Part shown: one piece after another, positions 1-8,365 of the stretch | Position numbering within the stretch: the first letter of the stretch is position 1 | Layout: each line of letters starts with the position of its first letter | NCBI GenBank assembly: GCA_007118095.1 | Contig: SKSF01000103.1 | Location: 1-34,099, forward strand | DNA length: 34,099 nt | From: Dehalococcoidia bacterium | GTDB lineage: Bacteria > Chloroflexota > Dehalococcoidia > Tepidiformales > Tepidiformaceae | Reading direction: 5' to 3' | Position numbers and translations under genes: made by a program | Notes under the pieces: model-generated | Told to the model about the DNA's origin: nothing | What the model saw: the letters and a program-made list of their open reading frames with translations, nothing else | Database searches by the model: none

Positions 1-375
1 GCGCGTGGCGCCACGAGAGGAGGCCGAAGCGATGCCCCGAACGAATCTCATCGCGATCTGGAAGCCCTGCCCGGGAGAGGGGCACGGGCCGGTCCTCCGC
101 CGGACACTGGCGGAGGAAGGCGACGTCGCGCTCACTGCCAGTGGCGTCCTGGAGAACCTTGCTGCCCACCGCAACGCGGGGCGGGCGCAGGGCAAGGGCG
201 CCGCGCCACCGAGAGGAGGCCATTTTGCAACCCGGTCATAGACCCCAATCGAACGAACCGGTGGTTGCACCCGTGCGCGGCAGCGCGGAGGGTTCCGCAC
301 CAGCCTGAGCAGCGCGTGCCACTCCATTGCGGCGCGCGGGGGCAACCACCAGCAGCGCCGCAATGGAGGATGAGA
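1..375 (+). other. Long untranslated leader upstream of mgtE
   Basis: No convincing gene is seen in these 375 bases; short open frames lack a good start and family resemblance. The stretch is rich in potential RNA structure. A 9-bp stem pairs 93-101 with 109-117 around a 7-nt loop. An 18-19 nt block, gcgccac(c)gagaggaggcc, occurs twice, at 8-25 and 203-221. The 3' half holds the pairings described in the next entry. Known mgtE genes are often controlled by the M-box (ykoK) Mg2+ riboswitch. I looked for its conserved core and did not find a clear match, so the class is unknown. The transcription start may lie left of the window. Confidence 0.6.
226..369 (+). promoter_or_regulatory. Candidate cis-regulatory RNA hiding the mgtE Shine-Dalgarno
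   Basis: Bases 322-335 (ctccattgcggcgc) are a perfect 14-bp inverted repeat of 355-368, with a 19-nt loop. The right arm contains GGAG of the GGAGG ribosome-binding site (365-369), so the hairpin would block translation. Upstream, 226-236 can pair with 257-269 (11 bp with a 2-nt bulge). The segment 260-268 (ggtggttgc) is also perfectly complementary, over 9 bases, to 342-350, which lies in the loop of the SD hairpin. The first two pairings of 257-269 exclude each other, as in a switch. The complementarities are seen directly; the regulatory role and any Mg2+ sensing are inference. Confidence 0.6.
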
Positions 376-1752
376 ATGCTCGAAACGATCCGCGAATACC
401 TGGAGGACCGCAGGCACGAAGCTGCGAAAACGCTGCTGGAGCAGCACGAGCCGTGGGAGATTGCCGAGCTGCTCAGTGACCCGGAGCTGAGCGATACAGA
501 CCAGGGGGTCCTGTTCCGGTTGCTGTCCAAGGACGTGGCGATCGAGGTCTTCGAATCGCTTACGGGTGAGCAGCAGGTTGAACTTATCGAGGGGCTGAGC
601 CGCTCGGAGAGTGTGAGCATCCTCGAGGAGCTCGACCCGGACGACCGTGCGCGGCTGCTCGACGAAATGCCGGCAAAGGTGGCGAAGCGGCTGATCGGAG
701 CGCTGGCCCCAGGGAGCCGCGAGGTTGTGACGCGGCTGCTGAATTTCCCCGAGGGCGCCGTTGGCCGAATCATCAGCCCGAACTACGTCGCGGTCCGCGA
801 CACGGGGACCGCGGCGGACGCGACATCCGCAGTCCGCCGGTCGCAGCTCGACCATGAGCACCTGACGACGGTTTTCGTAGTGGACGCGACGCGGCGTTAC
901 CGCGGACTGGTCCACCTGGCGGAGCTCGTGAAGGCTGCGCCGGAAACGCCCATCACCGAGCTGGTGGAGGATGCTGATATCCGCGTCTACGGGACAGACC
1001 CGCAGGATGAAGCCGTGCGGTTGCTCCAGCGCCGCGACCTCGCATCGCTGCCGGTCGTCGACCGCGAAGAGCGGCTTGTCGGCGCGGTGACGGTCGACGA
1101 CGCGATGGACATTGTTGAGCGTGAGACGTCGGAGAGCGAATACCGGATGGCGGGCATTGGCGACCCGGTGGTGTCAACCGATGCGGTGCGCAGCCAGCGG
1201 CTCACCGGGGGCAGCATCCTCTACCCGGTGCGCGTGCGGATGGGCTTCCTGGCGATCACGCTCGTGGGTGGCGTGCTCGTCGGCGGCCTGATCGATCAGT
1301 TCGAGTCGACGCTGGAAGCAGTGACCGCGCTGGCTATCTTCATCCCCATGATCATGGACATGGGCGGGAACGTTGGCACGCAGTCGACGACGATCTTCGC
1401 CCGGGCGCTGGCGCTGGGGCACATCGAAGAGGGCCGGATTGTGCGGCACATCTTTCGCGAGATGCGGGTTGGCGCGACGATTGGCCTGCTGCTCGGTACG
1501 GCCGCCGGGCTTGTCGCGTGGGTATGGCAGGGCATGCCGAACAACGTCCCCGAGCTCGGGCTCGCCGTCGGCATTGCGCTTTTTGTGACGATCACGCTGG
1601 CGTCCTTCCTGGGCTTTTTCCTGCCGTGGCTGCTGGTGAAGCTGGGGCTGGACCATGCGCCGGGTTCGAACCCGCTGCTGACGACGATCAAGGACTTCAC
1701 CGGCCTGTTCGTGTACTTCTCCCTGGCGACGTGGATCCTGGACCTGACGTGA
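376..1752 (+). CDS. mgtE: Magnesium transporter MgtE
   Basis: This 458-residue protein has the full MgtE plan: an N-terminal helical domain (about residues 1-125), a CBS pair (about 130-250), a plug helix and five C-terminal membrane helices (about 310-455). The pore helix shows the family signature PMIMDMGGNVGTQS. MgtE is a homodimeric Mg2+ channel of the inner membrane whose cytosolic domains close it when Mg2+ is plentiful. The start at 376 is 6 nt after GGAGG at 365-369; ATG 370 is in frame but touches the SD. The ribosome site lies inside a strong hairpin, which suggests translational control. The length is normal for the family. Confidence 0.95.
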   Translation: MLETIREYLEDRRHEAAKTLLEQHEPWEIAELLSDPELSDTDQGVLFRLLSKDVAIEVFESLTGEQQVELIEGLSRSESVSILEELDPDDRARLLDEMPAKVAKRLIGALAPGSREVVTRLLNFPEGAVGRIISPNYVAVRDTGTAADATSAVRRSQLDHEHLTTVFVVDATRRYRGLVHLAELVKAAPETPITELVEDADIRVYGTDPQDEAVRLLQRRDLASLPVVDREERLVGAVTVDDAMDIVERETSESEYRMAGIGDPVVSTDAVRSQRLTGGSILYPVRVRMGFLAITLVGGVLVGGLIDQFESTLEAVTALAIFIPMIMDMGGNVGTQSTTIFARALALGHIEEGRIVRHIFREMRVGATIGLLLGTAAGLVAWVWQGMPNNVPELGLAVGIALFVTITLASFLGFFLPWLLVKLGLDHAPGSNPLLTTIKDFTGLFVYFSLATWILDLT

Positions 1753-1919
1753 TGATGCCGGGGCGTGGTCGTTGTGATGTTCTGCATTATCCTGTGATAG
1801 CGTAATTGGCAACATTCCCCCGCCCCGGTCATCGTGCGTATCTGCGCCTGCCAGGATGGCCAGCGTAAGCACTGTACGCGCCGGGGCGGGTGGTGCAGAA
1901 CAACGAAGCGAAAAAGTAA

Positions 1920-2930
<1,011 letters not shown>

Positions 2931-2956
2931 GCAGCAGTCTTCTATCGAGCTCATGC

Positions 2957-2990
2957 GGGCCCCGCACCCCCGGTGCGGGGCCCTTTCTTT
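2957..2990 (+). terminator. Rho-independent terminator after the flavin oxidoreductase
   Basis: A perfect 12-bp stem (gggccccgcacc, 2957-2968, with 2972-2983) with a CCC loop is followed by a T-rich tract (tttcttt, 2984-2990). It lies 26 nt after the stop codon and is the clearest intrinsic terminator in the window. Confidence 0.93.
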
Positions 2991-3002
2991 GTGCGGCGCA
3001 AG

Positions 3003-3070
3003 TTGACACACCGCGTGGGGGCCGCGAGACTTGAACATTGTTGAGTAAGGTGACTGATTTACTCGACAAT
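3003..3070 (+). promoter_or_regulatory. Promoter and palindromic operator of the TauE/SafE gene
   Basis: A consensus -35 TTGACA (3003-3008) is spaced 17 bp from GAGACT (3026-3031), a weak -10. Where transcription would begin (about 3038) there is an inverted repeat: attgttgagtaa (3037-3048) and ttactcgacaat (3059-3070), with one mismatch in 12 and a 10-bp spacer. The half-site centres are 22 bp apart, about two helical turns, which suits a dimeric repressor. No regulator gene is adjacent, so the protein is unknown. Confidence 0.6.
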
Positions 3071-3090
3071 TCGACCGCCCGGGGCGCTTC

Positions 3091-3981
3091 GTGGAGCTTC
3101 TACAGATAGTCCTGGTGGCAGTGATGGCCCAGCTTGTGAACGGGTCCATGGGCATGGGATACGGCACGATCACGACGACGATGCTGCTCGGGCTCGGCGT
3201 GCCACCCGCGCAGGCGTCTGCGACGGTGAACATCGCCCAGATCGGGACGACGGCGGCCTCGGGCGCGGCGCACTGGCGGTTTGGAAACATCGACCGGAAG
3301 TTCCTGGTGGCGCTGGCGCTTCCCGGCGCGGCGGGTGGATTTGCGGGCGCTGTGCTCATTTCGGTGGTCTCGGCCGATATCGCGCGGCCGTTTGTGACCA
3401 TGTTCCTCTTCGTGCTGGGAGCGGTGATCCTGTTGCGCTTTGCCGGGACGCAGGCGCGGGTGCCAGCGGTGGGGATGCTGGCTCGCAGGACGGCGCACCC
3501 GGTCGGCCTGGTCGCGGGCTTCTTCAATGCCTCGGGTGGTGGCGGCTGGGGGCCGATCAACATGTCGGTGTGGATGGCGAAGCTCCCGGTTGAGCCCCGG
3601 AAGGTGGTGGGATGTGTCAACGCGGGCGAGGCGCCGGCGACGCTCGCGGCCACAGCCGGGTTCATGATTGCGCTGGGCCTTTCGGGGATTACGTGGTCGT
3701 GGGTTGCGGCGCTCATGGTAAGTGGGATGGCGGTGGCGCCCGCAGGGGCGTGGTTTGCGCGGCACATTCCGCCGCACCTGCTCGGCGTGCTGGTGGGGGC
3801 GACCATCCTCGTGACGAACACGCGGACGTTCGCGATGTCGCTGGGGGCGTCGACGTCAACGATGCTGCTGGCCGCGGCGGGTGTCGGGCTGTTTGCGGGG
3901 CTGGTGGTGTTGTGGGTGGCGCTGCGGCGCCGGGCATCGTCGCAGGGACTGGAAGCGGCGCGGCAGCGGGGCGCGAGCTAA
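3091..3981 (+). CDS. TauE/SafE-family sulfite exporter-like permease
   Basis: This is a 296-residue polytopic membrane protein with about eight hydrophobic segments and the two-repeat layout of TauE/SafE (formerly DUF81) permeases. Glycine-rich segments in the two halves (residues about 9-25 and 135-155) match the family. Members export sulfite, sulfoacetate or related small anions; the substrate here is unknown. The chosen start is a GTG with only a weak purine run upstream. Its promoter carries a palindromic operator, so it is probably a single regulated gene. The 3' end overlaps the converging cupredoxin gene by 4 bp. Confidence 0.85.
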   Translation: MELLQIVLVAVMAQLVNGSMGMGYGTITTTMLLGLGVPPAQASATVNIAQIGTTAASGAAHWRFGNIDRKFLVALALPGAAGGFAGAVLISVVSADIARPFVTMFLFVLGAVILLRFAGTQARVPAVGMLARRTAHPVGLVAGFFNASGGGGWGPINMSVWMAKLPVEPRKVVGCVNAGEAPATLAATAGFMIALGLSGITWSWVAALMVSGMAVAPAGAWFARHIPPHLLGVLVGATILVTNTRTFAMSLGASTSTMLLAAAGVGLFAGLVVLWVALRRRASSQGLEAARQRGAS

Positions 3982-4529
3982 CGGACGAGCAGCTCGTAGT
4001 ACATCCCTTCTTCGTAGTGGCCGGGGACATTGCAGAGGATCACATAGCTGCCGCTGTCGAGCGGGATCGCGTCGGTGGCGGCGCTGTCGCCGGGCGGGAG
4101 TGGTTCGATTTCGCCGATGACGTCTCCTGCGGTCGTGAGGTCGACCCGGTGGCCACGGACAGGCAGGTCCGCCGGGTCGCGTTCGGTGCGGACGAGGACC
4201 AGGTCGTGCGGTTCGGCGTTGGCGTTGGAGAGTTCGAACCGGAAGCTGCCGGAATCGACGGGCGGGATCGGCTGGCCGCCGCCACTGTTGGTGCGCCATT
4301 CGGGGATGTGCCAGTCGTTCCCGCTGTCGTCGATGACGCGGAGGCTGGCGTAGCGATCGCCGTGATGGTGGAGTCCTGCGACGCCAACGACAGCGGCGAT
4401 GGCGAGCGCGACCACACCGGTCTTGAGGCGGCGGGGGGTGAAGAGGGCGCGCAGCGAGAAGGGCTCACGGCGGCGCGGTGCGCCGGCGTGCCGGTGGTGG
4501 CGCACGAGCAGGCGTCGGCGGCTGCGCAT
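3978..4529 (-). CDS. Membrane-anchored cupredoxin-like protein
   Basis: This 183-residue protein has a basic N-terminus, one membrane helix (about residues 37-53) and a C-terminal beta-rich domain facing outside. His108 in EPHDLVLV, then Cys166, His171 and Met176 in the C-terminal loop (C-X4-H-X4-M), fit the four ligands of a type 1 copper site as in plastocyanin and amicyanin. It would be an electron carrier or copper-binding protein on the outer face of the membrane. The ATG at 4529 is preferred over GTG 4553 because a TACACT -10 box ends 8 nt upstream. The copper site is inferred from motif order. Confidence 0.75.
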   Translation of the reverse strand: MRSRRRLLVRHHRHAGAPRRREPFSLRALFTPRRLKTGVVALAIAAVVGVAGLHHHGDRYASLRVIDDSGNDWHIPEWRTNSGGGQPIPPVDSGSFRFELSNANAEPHDLVLVRTERDPADLPVRGHRVDLTTAGDVIGEIEPLPPGDSAATDAIPLDSGSYVILCNVPGHYEEGMYYELLVR

Positions 4530-4537
4530 TGTCTTTG

Positions 4538-4543
4538 AGTGTA
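4538..4543 (-). promoter_or_regulatory. -10 box of the cupredoxin gene (near-leaderless)
   Basis: TACACT on the minus strand ends 8 nt before ATG 4529. Transcription would start only one or two bases before the start codon, and no Shine-Dalgarno sequence is present. No good -35 is seen. Confidence 0.45.
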
Positions 4544-4570
4544 GCGCAGGCACGGCTGCGGAGGATGCGT

Positions 4571-4771
4571 TTAGCCGCGGAGGGTTGCCCCGGCGTTTTC
4601 TTCCCAGAGACCGCAGTCGGTCTCGTGGTCATCCAGGAAGGGCCCCACGCAGCGCATGCCGTCGCGGACGATGTGCTGGCAGAGGTTGACGATGCTTTCT
4701 TCGGGCGAGTTGCCCATGGTCATGCGGAGGTAGCGGCAGCGGGCGGCGAGCCGCGGCTGGTCTGAAGGCAT
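4571..4771 (-). CDS. Small Cys-containing protein of unknown function
   Basis: This 66-residue soluble protein has four cysteines in the pattern C-X18-C-X9-C-X11-C, the last in DCGLWEE. The spacing may suit metal binding or disulfides, but I do not recognise a family. Support for a real gene is a TACAAT box ending exactly 6 nt before the ATG, non-random composition, and a gap in other coding here. It lies upstream of and in the same direction as the cupredoxin gene, 41 nt away, but each has its own -10 box. Confidence 0.6.
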   Translation of the reverse strand: MPSDQPRLAARCRYLRMTMGNSPEESIVNLCQHIVRDGMRCVGPFLDDHETDCGLWEENAGATLRG

Positions 4772-4777
4772 GAGGCG

Positions 4778-4783
4778 ATTGTA
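4778..4783 (-). promoter_or_regulatory. -10 box of the 66-residue gene (leaderless)
   Basis: TACAAT, one mismatch from the TATAAT consensus, ends 6 nt before the ATG at 4771. That spacing places the transcription start on the start codon itself. There is no Shine-Dalgarno sequence. Confidence 0.55.
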
Positions 4784-4892
4784 GGGGCCATGCGCCGTGT
4801 GTTCGCACCCGCTGGATGGCCGGGAGGTGTGCCGGGCGGTACGGTCGTGGCGAAGCGGGCAATTCCTTCAAACGTCCGATAAGCGGGGATGC

Positions 4893-6263
4893 GTGGGCAA
4901 ACGTGAGCCAGAGGCGTCATCGGAGCTGCTGAGCCGCATCGGCGAGGCGGCGGTGCGCCCGCGGCCGGTGTGGAGTTCGGGCCGCGCGTACCTTATTTCG
5001 GCTGTCGCCGGCGTGGTGGGGCTGGGGGCCATCTGGCGGTTCCCCTACCTGGTGGGTGAATACGGCGGGGGCTCGTTCATCCTCGCGTACCTGGTCTGCA
5101 TCGTCCTGGTGGCCATCCCCTTCGCGACGCTGGAGTCGAGCACCGGCTACCTTCTGCGATCGTCATCAGTGGGGTTGTTCCGGTACGTCGCGGGGCGCGG
5201 TGGGGCGATGCTGGGGTGGGGCATCGCGGGCGTGACCGTGGTGCTGATGAGCTATTACTTCGTGATCTCGGGCTGGACGCTGGGCTATGCGGCTGACGCC
5301 CTGCGGCAGGAGGTACGGGCGTTCCCCGAGTTCACCGCTGGGATGGCTTCGCTGTGGCTGCTGCTGGTCACCGGGCTTGTCGTGTTCCTGGTGCTGCTGC
5401 GTGGTGTGGGGGCGGTGGAGTCGGCAAGCCGGGTGCTGGTGCCGCTGCTGGGGGTCTCCGTCATCGCGCTGGCTGTGTATGCGCAGACGCTCGATGGGGC
5501 CGGCGAGTCGGCCCGGTTCTATTTTGGCCTGGATGCCGGGCACCTGTTCGATGGTGCGACGTGGCGCGCTGCGGCAGGCCAAGCATTCTACCAGATGGGC
5601 ATCGGGCAGGGCTTTCTCATCGCGTACGGCAGTTACAGTCCCGCCGGGTTGAACATGCTGCGGTCTTCGGCGGCGCTCGCGGGGGCGAACGTGGGGGTGT
5701 CGCTTGTCGCGGGCCTGATGATCTTCCCCATCGTGTTCACTTTCGGCATCGCGCCGGATGCGGGCGCCGAGCTGGCCTTCACGGCGTTCCCCGAGATCCT
5801 GGGCGACATGCCGGGCGGTGCGGTGGTGGGGATTGTGTTCTTCGTGCTGCTTTTCGTGGCGGCGTTCACTTCGTGCATCGGTGGTGCGGCGGTGGCGGGG
5901 GCCGCCGTGCGGGACGAGTTCCATTTCAACCCGCGGCTCGCCGCGGCGGTGGTTGTCGGGCTGATCGTGCTGCTGGGTGTGCCGTCCGCGTTGAGCTATA
6001 CGGCGGCCGGGCTGTCGGTCGATGGCGAACCGTTCCTCGAGGTGGTCGACCGGCTGATGGGTTCAGGCGTTGTCGTGGCCGTGGGGCTGCTGGGGTCGGC
6101 CCTGATTGCCTGGCGAATGCCGGCGCCACGGCTGGTGCGCTCCATGCGTTCGGGCCGGCGACGCATCGGGCCGTTTGTGGTGCACGGCGCCTGGATCATC
6201 TACCTCGGCCGGGTGATTCCGCCCCTGGGGCTGGTGGCAATCGGGGTCTCCCTGGTCGTGTGA
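4893..6263 (+). CDS. Sodium-dependent transporter, SNF/NSS (LeuT-like) family
   Basis: This 456-residue polytopic protein belongs to the neurotransmitter:sodium symporter family. The first helix holds the hallmark GLGAIWRFPYLVGEYGGGSF, which builds the Na+ and substrate sites, and about 11-12 helices follow. Bacterial members take up amino acids or related solutes with Na+. The GTG start at 4893 follows GCGGGGA by a few bases and gives the usual short cytosolic N-terminus; GTG 4797 would add 32 residues of unlikely sequence. The substrate cannot be told. It is followed 43 nt later by an unrelated membrane-anchored protein. Confidence 0.88.
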   Translation: MGKREPEASSELLSRIGEAAVRPRPVWSSGRAYLISAVAGVVGLGAIWRFPYLVGEYGGGSFILAYLVCIVLVAIPFATLESSTGYLLRSSSVGLFRYVAGRGGAMLGWGIAGVTVVLMSYYFVISGWTLGYAADALRQEVRAFPEFTAGMASLWLLLVTGLVVFLVLLRGVGAVESASRVLVPLLGVSVIALAVYAQTLDGAGESARFYFGLDAGHLFDGATWRAAAGQAFYQMGIGQGFLIAYGSYSPAGLNMLRSSAALAGANVGVSLVAGLMIFPIVFTFGIAPDAGAELAFTAFPEILGDMPGGAVVGIVFFVLLFVAAFTSCIGGAAVAGAAVRDEFHFNPRLAAAVVVGLIVLLGVPSALSYTAAGLSVDGEPFLEVVDRLMGSGVVVAVGLLGSALIAWRMPAPRLVRSMRSGRRRIGPFVVHGAWIIYLGRVIPPLGLVAIGVSLVV

Positions 6264-6306
6264 GCGGGGGCGTGCGCGTAGGATGCGAACCGGGAAGGAG
6301 TGGCCG

Positions 6307-6798
6307 ATGGAGCCGAGCAAGCGTGTGCAGGAGCTGTTGCAGCGTCGCGGCCGGTCGTGGGATGGCCACCGGCGGCTGCTGCTTGGCTCGGCGGCGCTGG
6401 GGATAACGGTCGCGGCGACGCTCGGAGGGCTCCTGTGGCGTACGCTTTCGGGTCCGAAAGACCAGGTTGCGGCGGCGGACCTTGCGGCACTGACCGCGGA
6501 ATCGGTGATGAACGCGGCGCAGGCGCACGTGATCGACGTGGTGGAGAACGGGAATGCGCCGGGCGGGGAACTGATCGCGGCAGCCTCGCGCGACGGGGTG
6601 CGCGAGGCTGCCGCGGCGGGCGCGGACGTGACGGCCGCTGCGGTAGGGGTGGTGCGCGGTGCGCGGGCGGTGCACGGGGTGGCGGGCCTGGGCGCGGAGG
6701 CAGCAGCCGAAGCTGCGCGACGGGGCGCGCTGGAGGTTGCGTCGGAGATTGGCCCTGTGGCGGAACGCCGGGTGAGTGACGCGGTTGGGCAGGCGTAG
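6307..6798 (+). CDS. Ala-rich membrane-anchored hypothetical protein
   Basis: This 163-residue protein has one membrane helix near residues 24-45 and a very Ala/Val/Glu-rich remainder, probably helical and able to self-associate. No family is recognised. ATG 6307 is chosen because GGAAGGAG (6293-6300) sits 6 nt upstream, and a TAGGAT -10-like box lies at 6279-6284. The in-frame ATG 6283 would overlap that box. The 3' end carries the promoter of the next gene. Function is unknown. Confidence 0.65.
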   Translation: MEPSKRVQELLQRRGRSWDGHRRLLLGSAALGITVAATLGGLLWRTLSGPKDQVAAADLAALTAESVMNAAQAHVIDVVENGNAPGGELIAAASRDGVREAAAAGADVTAAAVGVVRGARAVHGVAGLGAEAAAEAARRGALEVASEIGPVAERRVSDAVGQA

Positions 6799-6813
6799 GC
6801 GGCGGGGTAGGAT
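6785..6813 (+). promoter_or_regulatory. Promoter of mrr, leaderless arrangement
   Basis: TTGGGC (6785-6790) is followed by a 17-bp spacer and TAGGAT (6808-6813). Only 8 nt separate the -10 box from the ATG at 6822, so the transcript would start within about two bases of the start codon. No Shine-Dalgarno is present. The -35 lies inside the end of the upstream gene. Confidence 0.65.
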
Positions 6814-6821
6814 CTGGGCCG

Positions 6822-7754
6822 ATGGCTATTCCGGACTATGAATCGCTGATGTTGCCGTTGCTGGAAGAAGTGCGTGATGGCGGCGACTACCGTATCCGCG
6901 ATGTGCGGGAGCGGCTTGTCGGCCGGTTCGACCTCTCCGAGGAGGACCTGGCTGCGTTGCTGCCCTCCGGCCGGACACCGGTGTTCAACAGCCGCGTCCA
7001 CTGGGCGAAGACGTACCTTGAAAAGGCCGGGGCGGTGCGTGCACCGGCGCGCGGTGTTGTCCAGATCACGGACCGGGGGACGACGCTGCTGAACGAGGGG
7101 CATGGGCGCATCGATAATGCCGTCCTAACCCGCTTCCCCGAGTTCGTTGAGTGGAAGCAGCGGAGTCAGCCATCGCGACGGCGGAAGCGCGAGGTTGCTG
7201 CCGGGCCGGCTGCGCTGGAGACCAGCGGCGACCACCGAACGCCTGAGGAGACGCTGGAAGAAGGCTACGAGGCACTGCGCGAAGCACTGGAAGACGAGTT
7301 GCTGGCGAAGGTCCACGACGCAACCCCGGCGTTCTTCGAGCGGCTGGTGATAGATTTCTTGCGACGGTTGGGCTACGGGGGCGCAAGTGGCTTTGGGGAA
7401 CAGCTTGGGCGCGCCAGGGACGGCGGCGTGGACGGGGTGATCTGGGAGGACAAGCTCGGGCTCGACTACATCTACGTCCAGGCAAAGCGGTGGCAGGGCT
7501 CGGTTGGGCGGCCCGATGTCCAGGCCTTCGCGGGCAGCCTGGAGGGCTTCCGGGCGAGGAAGGGCGTCATGATCACCACGTCGACGTTCACCGACGATGC
7601 ACGGGACTACGTCGAGCGAATCGAGAAGCGGATCGTGCTTATCGACGGGAGGCAGCTTGCGCGCATGATGTTCGATGCGGGGCTCGGCGTGGCGACACAG
7701 CGGAGCTACGAGGTGAAGGCCCTCGACAGCGACTACTTTGACGAGGACGTTTAG
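6822..7754 (+). CDS. mrr: Mrr-type type IV restriction endonuclease
   Basis: The 310-residue protein has an N-terminal winged-helix Mrr_N domain (about residues 5-95), a charged linker (about 112-160) and a C-terminal Mrr catalytic domain (about 165-285). The nuclease core shows Glu173, Asp204 (DGGVDGVI) and Gln220-Ala-Lys222 (YVQAKRW), the D...QxK pattern of Mrr PD-(D/E)xK enzymes. Mrr cuts methylated foreign DNA and has no partner methylase. None is seen nearby, which fits type IV. Expression looks leaderless. The last 4 bp overlap the converging tmk gene. All key residues are present, so it is probably active. Confidence 0.9.
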   Translation: MAIPDYESLMLPLLEEVRDGGDYRIRDVRERLVGRFDLSEEDLAALLPSGRTPVFNSRVHWAKTYLEKAGAVRAPARGVVQITDRGTTLLNEGHGRIDNAVLTRFPEFVEWKQRSQPSRRRKREVAAGPAALETSGDHRTPEETLEEGYEALREALEDELLAKVHDATPAFFERLVIDFLRRLGYGGASGFGEQLGRARDGGVDGVIWEDKLGLDYIYVQAKRWQGSVGRPDVQAFAGSLEGFRARKGVMITTSTFTDDARDYVERIEKRIVLIDGRQLARMMFDAGLGVATQRSYEVKALDSDYFDEDV

Positions 7755-8365
7755 CCGCCCAGCGCCTCCCAGGCGGCGGTGGCGACGGATTCGGGGGCTT
7801 GGGTGGCGTCGAGGCGATGCCAGCGGCCGGGGGGTGCGTCTTCCATGAGGAACAGGTAGCCGGCGCGGACGCGTTCGTGGAACGCGAGCTCTTCCTGGCC
7901 GGTGCGGAGCGCGTCGGCTTCGCCGTGCTTGCGTTCGAGGCCGGTTGCGGGCGGGAGGTCCAGGTAGAGGACGCTGTCGGGTTCGAGGCCGCCGGTGGCG
8001 AGGCGGTTCACGCGCTCCAGTTCGTCGAAGTCGAGCCCGCGTCCCCAGCCCTGGTAGGCGTAGGTGCTGGCTTCGTAGCGGTCGCAGATGACGATGTCGC
8101 CGCGTTCGAGCGCGGGCCGGATAACGGTAGTGACGAGCTGTGCGCGGGAGACGAGGAAGGCGAAGACCTCGCTCCAGGGCGAAAGCTCGAGGTGGAGGAG
8201 TTCGCGCACCTTCTCTCCAGCGACGGTGTCGCCCGGTTCGCGGGTGAGGACGGTTTCGCGGCCGGTTTCGCGGAAGCGTTCGGCGAGGGAGCGGGCGAGG
8301 GTTGTCTTCCCGGCGCCCTCGCCGCCTTCGAGGACGATGAAGTGGCCGCGGTAGCGTTCGCTCAC
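7751..8365 (-). CDS. tmk: Thymidylate kinase
   Basis: This 204-residue enzyme phosphorylates dTMP to dTDP with ATP in dTTP synthesis. It shows the P-loop GGEGAGKT (residues 14-21), the TREPG substrate loop (41-45) and the DRY motif (95-97) of the family, at the usual length. It is the last gene of a leftward operon; its ATG overlaps the stop of the R3H/AAA ATPase gene (ATGA type, 4 bp), implying translational coupling. The 3' end overlaps mrr by 4 bp. Confidence 0.95.
   Translation of the reverse strand: MSERYRGHFIVLEGGEGAGKTTLARSLAERFRETGRETVLTREPGDTVAGEKVRELLHLELSPWSEVFAFLVSRAQLVTTVIRPALERGDIVICDRYEASTYAYQGWGRGLDFDELERVNRLATGGLEPDSVLYLDLPPATGLERKHGEADALRTGQEELAFHERVRAGYLFLMEDAPPGRWHRLDATQAPESVATAAWEALGG

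Noticed and set aside
1-375. M-box (ykoK) Mg2+ riboswitch upstream of mgtE
   Set aside because: I looked for the conserved core with its CUGCUGCCC and CCAAUGGGUCAAC-like segments and found no convincing match, so I describe the structure without naming a class.
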